Made by a program: the position numbers and the translations under genes. A stretch of DNA of 64,000 nt from UBA4421 sp002470275 (lineage in GTDB: Bacteria > Pseudomonadota > Gammaproteobacteria > Pseudomonadales > Azotimanducaceae), in NCBI GenBank assembly GCA_913052345.1, contig CAJXDR010000001.1, forward strand, positions 124,001 through 188,000. Reading direction: 5' to 3'. This document shows, piece after piece, positions 61,272-64,000 of the stretch (position 1 is the stretch's first letter; each line of letters starts with the position of its first letter). Below the pieces are notes generated by a model, which was not told the DNA's origin, searched no databases, and was given only the letters and a program-made list of their open reading frames with translations.

Positions 61272-62483
61272 TTAGTTCAGGAGTTCGATCCAGTGCCTAA
61301 CGGGAAGTTTCTCGGCAGCTGCCAAGTGGGTCTGACAACCCACATTTGCGGTAGCAATAATATCCGGCCCCTCAGCCATGAGGTTATCAAGCTTTTGGCG
61401 GCGTAACTGACTGGCCATTCTGCTCTGTAGGACGGCGTAGGTGCCCGCAGCACCGCAGCACAGTTCACGATCCACCACCGGCACTAGCTCGTAGCCCGCC
61501 CGGATCAACAGACTTTCAACCTCCGCCCCCTTACCCTGCCCATGCTGCAGCGTGCAGGGAGGATGCCAGGCGACCTTTGCGCCGCGCTCTGCGGCGGTGA
61601 AAGTCAAGCGCTCACGATCAAGGTATTCGCCGATATCCAGGGTTTGCTCGGCAACCGCAGCGGCACGCTCGGCGTAGGCCGAGTCATGGGCTAGGAGCCT
61701 CGCATAGTCTTTCACGGTCACCCCGCACCCGGAGGCAGTGGAGATAACGGCTTCCGCGTGGCGTAGCATAGGATAGATTCTCTCCACATTGCGTCGCATC
61801 TCGGCAAGTGCTTGCTCTTTGGCGCCCAGATGTTGATTCAATGCGCCACAGCAGCCCTCTTCCGAAACCAGCAAAACACCAATCCCACGACGGGCCAATA
61901 GGCGCTGCAGGGCTAGATTCACCTCGGCGGTGGCGACCTGCTGCGCACAGCCCTGAAGCAGAATCACGCGCTTGGCAAACCCGCGCTCATGAAGTTTATC
62001 CGTGGTGGGATCGAGGGTCTTTCCTAGGTTCACGGGAATTTGTTCAGCCAGCGGCGTGGGCAAAAACCGCTTAAAGGGCCGACCGAGTCGGGCCCAAAAA
62101 CGTAGACGGGATGCCTCGGGCACAAGCCACCGAAGCATGCCGCGGAGGAAACCCGATAGGCCGGCCCGGGAAGGACCGAGACGATCTCGCGCGATTTCCG
62201 CTAGCTCACCGTAGGCGACGCCAGAAGGGCAGACTGTCTCACAGGCGCGGCAGGTGAGGCAGCGATCAAGGTGGTGAGTGGCCCGCTCAGTGTTTTGTCC
62301 GGCCTCTAGCAGTTCCTTGATCAAATAAATTCGCCCGCGTGGACCATCTAGCTCATCCCCGGTCAGTCGATAGGTGGGACAGGCCGCATTACAAAAGCCA
62401 CAGTGCACACAGGTACGCAAAATTTGATTTGCTCGAGCCCCTTCGGGCGTTTCCAATAATTTTGCGGGAAGTTTAGTTTCCAT
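61272..62483 (-). CDS. glcF: Glycolate oxidase iron-sulphur subunit
   Basis: 403-residue protein with two N-terminal [4Fe-4S] clusters: CVHCGFCNAACP (C25, C28, C31, C35) and CLTCRACETVCP, then two CCG repeats (EGCCGALNQH and ELCCGAAGTY) for a further cluster. It transfers electrons from GlcD/GlcE to the quinone pool. The start METKLPAKLL overlaps the end of glcE by 11 bases; a 46-codon extension was rejected. Confidence 0.94.
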   Translation of the reverse strand: METKLPAKLLETPEGARANQILRTCVHCGFCNAACPTYRLTGDELDGPRGRIYLIKELLEAGQNTERATHHLDRCLTCRACETVCPSGVAYGELAEIARDRLGPSRAGLSGFLRGMLRWLVPEASRLRFWARLGRPFKRFLPTPLAEQIPVNLGKTLDPTTDKLHERGFAKRVILLQGCAQQVATAEVNLALQRLLARRGIGVLLVSEEGCCGALNQHLGAKEQALAEMRRNVERIYPMLRHAEAVISTASGCGVTVKDYARLLAHDSAYAERAAAVAEQTLDIGEYLDRERLTFTAAERGAKVAWHPPCTLQHGQGKGAEVESLLIRAGYELVPVVDRELCCGAAGTYAVLQSRMASQLRRQKLDNLMAEGPDIIATANVGCQTHLAAAEKLPVRHWIELLN

Positions 62484-63555
62484 GGGTGAAATCCAGAGGG
62501 CTGCAGAAGACTTGTTCTGGGTCGAAGGCTTGGCGCAGTCGGTCCATATAGCGACGCTGGATGGCCTCGGTTGGCAACGGATGGCCCAGCGCCCAGCACC
62601 AGCCACCCACGCTCTGAGCATAGGCCTTCACGGCGGCCTCATCATCGTGATATAGCCAACGCAGCCCTCCCCCCCATTCAATCAACAAGGGGAGGATGTC
62701 GTCGCCCCTTAGAAAGGTAGGAAGCGGTGCGCCAGGAGGCGTCACCACCCGCCAAAGCGTTGATGACCAGTCTGATTGGGGTTGATCAAAAAAAAGCAGC
62801 CGATGGTCACGCAAATCACCCCAGAACTGATCGCCAAAGGGCGCCGCGGACGATAGCTCATTCACCAGCGCCGTTCTAGCACCGCGAACGGCCCCCTCGG
62901 ATCCACCCAGGCGCAGGTAGAGCTTGTCTTCATGCCAACAGGTCCCGGTCAGCGGTATGGCTTGCCCGGCAATTTTAGCGCAGGCAGCCAGGGCTGCCTG
63001 GGCCTGCATATTAAATACCAGGGTCGTTTGCTTGGGCCAGATCGGGTGGACGCGAAGGGTGATCGCCGTCAGCAGGCCCAGGGTACCCCACGCTCCGGTT
63101 TGCAGGCGCGAGACATCGTAGCCCGCCACGTTCTTCATGACCTGGCCGCCAAAGCGCAGGTATTCCCCTGCCCCGTTTATCATTTCTATACCGAGCATGC
63201 TGTCGCGCACTGCCCCCAGCCAAGGACGGCTGGGCCCGCTCAGGCCAGCCGCAACCATACCTCCCAGGGTTCCGGCAGGATCAAAGATGGGCGGCTCGAA
63301 GGCCAGCATCTGCCCTCGATCCGCCAACGCGGCCTCGATTTCCACCAGCCTTGTGCCTGCTCGAGCGGTTAGGGTCAGTTCATCAGGTCGATAGGATAAA
63401 ATGCCGGTATGTCCGCAAAGGTCAATGGTTTGGAACGCACCTTGCGCTCTGGGGAGCCACCCTATTCGGCTACCGCTGCCCGCGATCTGCAGCTGAACCC
63501 CTGACCCCCGCGCGTCTTGAACCTGTTGGGTTAAGGCATCGCTGAGGTCGGCCAC
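62473..63555 (-). CDS. glcE: Glycolate oxidase FAD-binding subunit
   Basis: 360-residue FAD-binding subunit. It aligns with E. coli GlcE through LTARAGTRLVEIEAALADRGQMLAFEPP, GGMVAAGLSGPSRPWLGAVRDSMLGIEMINGAGEYLRFGGQVMKNVAGYDVSRL and the C-terminal WGGGLRWLYHDD. A GTG start, one base beyond the glcD stop and preceded by GGAG, was chosen; longer starts at 63603 (ATG) and 63624 (GTG) would overlap glcD heavily and lengthen the protein beyond the family norm. Confidence 0.88.
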   Translation of the reverse strand: MADLSDALTQQVQDARGSGVQLQIAGSGSRIGWLPRAQGAFQTIDLCGHTGILSYRPDELTLTARAGTRLVEIEAALADRGQMLAFEPPIFDPAGTLGGMVAAGLSGPSRPWLGAVRDSMLGIEMINGAGEYLRFGGQVMKNVAGYDVSRLQTGAWGTLGLLTAITLRVHPIWPKQTTLVFNMQAQAALAACAKIAGQAIPLTGTCWHEDKLYLRLGGSEGAVRGARTALVNELSSAAPFGDQFWGDLRDHRLLFFDQPQSDWSSTLWRVVTPPGAPLPTFLRGDDILPLLIEWGGGLRWLYHDDEAAVKAYAQSVGGWCWALGHPLPTEAIQRRYMDRLRQAFDPEQVFCSPLDFTHGN

Positions 63556-63556
63556 G

Positions 63557-64000
63557 TCAGAAGCGCTCCAATTCTGGAAAGGGTAGTCTTCCAGAATGCA
63601 CATGCATACCGCCCAGCTCGCCACAGCGCGTTAAGGTAGGAATACCCTTTCCCGGATTAAGAAGCCCCTCTGGATCCATGGCTTCCTTGAGTCGATGAAA
63701 CTGCCTGAGTTCCTCACTTGAGAACTGAACGCACATGGTGTCGAGCTTTTCTACGCCGACCCCATGCTCTCCGGTAATTGTCCCGCCAGCCAAAATGCAG
63801 CATTCGAGAATGCGTGCGCCCATGGCCATGGCACGATCAGTCTGGCCCGGAATATTGGCATCGAACAGTATCAGAGGATGGAGATTCCCATCTGCCGCAT
63901 GGAAGACATTGGCCACGCTCAGGCCCTCTTCCTCCGATATCCGGTGAATCTGCATCAGTATCTCAGCCAGCTTATGGCGTGGAATGGTGCCATCCATACA
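63557..64000 (-). CDS. glcD: Glycolate oxidase subunit GlcD, C-terminal part (cut by window edge)
   Basis: The last 147 codons of GlcD, the FAD-linked catalytic subunit. CMDGTIPRHKLAEIL, VFHAADGNLHPLILFDANIPG, GGTITGEHGVGVEKLDTMCVQF and the C-terminal FPELERF match E. coli GlcD closely. The open frame runs through the window edge. Together with glcE and glcF it makes a glycolate (or D-lactate-like) oxidase complex. Confidence 0.95.
   Translation of the reverse strand, partial: CMDGTIPRHKLAEILMQIHRISEEEGLSVANVFHAADGNLHPLILFDANIPGQTDRAMAMGARILECCILAGGTITGEHGVGVEKLDTMCVQFSSEELRQFHRLKEAMDPEGLLNPGKGIPTLTRCGELGGMHVHSGRLPFPELERF

Overview
The window is dense, GC-rich chromosomal DNA of a free-living, probably marine, aerobic gammaproteobacterium. 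The lnt-corC-ybeY-ybeZ-miaB neighbourhood, a class B penicillin-binding protein 1B gene, glcDEF, pntAA/AB/B, CoaX-type pantothenate kinase, two large TonB-dependent receptors, a TRAP transporter and several acyl-CoA and luciferase-like (LLM) flavin oxidoreductase genes point to the OM60/NOR5-like or a related oligotrophic Pseudomonadales-like group. That placement is an inference; there is no rRNA gene to test it. No tRNA, rRNA, CRISPR array, insertion sequence, prophage or plasmid gene was found, and no recognisable DNA-binding transcription factor.

Layout. 1-4.7 kb: a minus-strand RNA-metabolism and envelope cluster (miaB, ybeZ/phoH, ybeY, corC, lnt cut by the window edge). 4.8-15.5 kb: a mixed metabolic block with a DUF1820 gene, an FMN 2-hydroxyacid oxidase, a ferredoxin-reductase-like flavoprotein, an acyl-CoA dehydrogenase, a divergent 6-pyruvoyl-tetrahydropterin-synthase-fold protein paired with an SDR, a YhhQ-type transporter, a D-2-hydroxyacid dehydrogenase, an LLM oxidoreductase, a secreted unknown protein, folK and a zinc alcohol dehydrogenase. 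15.5-19.3 kb: panB-panC-coaX followed by an HtrA protease. 19.6-24.8 kb: an apparent six-gene operon (nitroreductase, MFS transporter, CoxG, CoxS, CoxM, quinone-oxidoreductase-like MDR) that has no catalytic CoxL subunit. 25-28 kb: rluE and the proton-translocating transhydrogenase. 28.6-33 kb: TRAP transporter, purN, and a HisN-like phosphatase. 33-38.6 kb: a 977-residue TonB receptor, a MATE exporter and a PlsC-like acyltransferase. 38.7-42.8 kb: two overlapping signalling genes, a complete hybrid histidine kinase and a relative whose own kinase core looks degenerate. 43-53 kb: FATP-type acyl-CoA synthetase, HAD phosphatase, three LLM oxidoreductases, a lytic transglycosylase, a histidine phosphatase, an aminoglycoside-phosphotransferase-fold protein, a glutaredoxin-like protein and a DsbA-like protein. 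53-55.4 kb: a TonB receptor under a TPP riboswitch. 55.5-60 kb: mrcB and two TPR/M48 lipoproteins. 60-64 kb: MFS transporter and glcF-glcE-glcD (glcD cut by the edge).

How they work together. The window mixes housekeeping (tRNA modification, ribosome maturation, CoA and folate precursor synthesis, purine synthesis, peptidoglycan synthesis and quality control) with catabolism of organic acids and lipid-like substrates: glycolate and other 2-hydroxyacids, TRAP uptake, fatty acyl activation and dehydrogenation, and LLM flavoenzymes. Genes are tightly packed. Many co-directional pairs overlap by 1-14 bases, and four convergent pairs share a 4-base CTAG or CTAA overlap of their stop codons.

The clearest regulatory element is the TPP aptamer upstream of the receptor at 53053-55146. 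It has a perfect 7-bp P1, a downstream hairpin that buries the Shine-Dalgarno sequence, and an alternative pairing that would release it. The less ordinary items are the catalytically atypical PTPS-like/SDR pair, the CoxMSG operon without CoxL, and the pseudo-kinase/hybrid-kinase pair.
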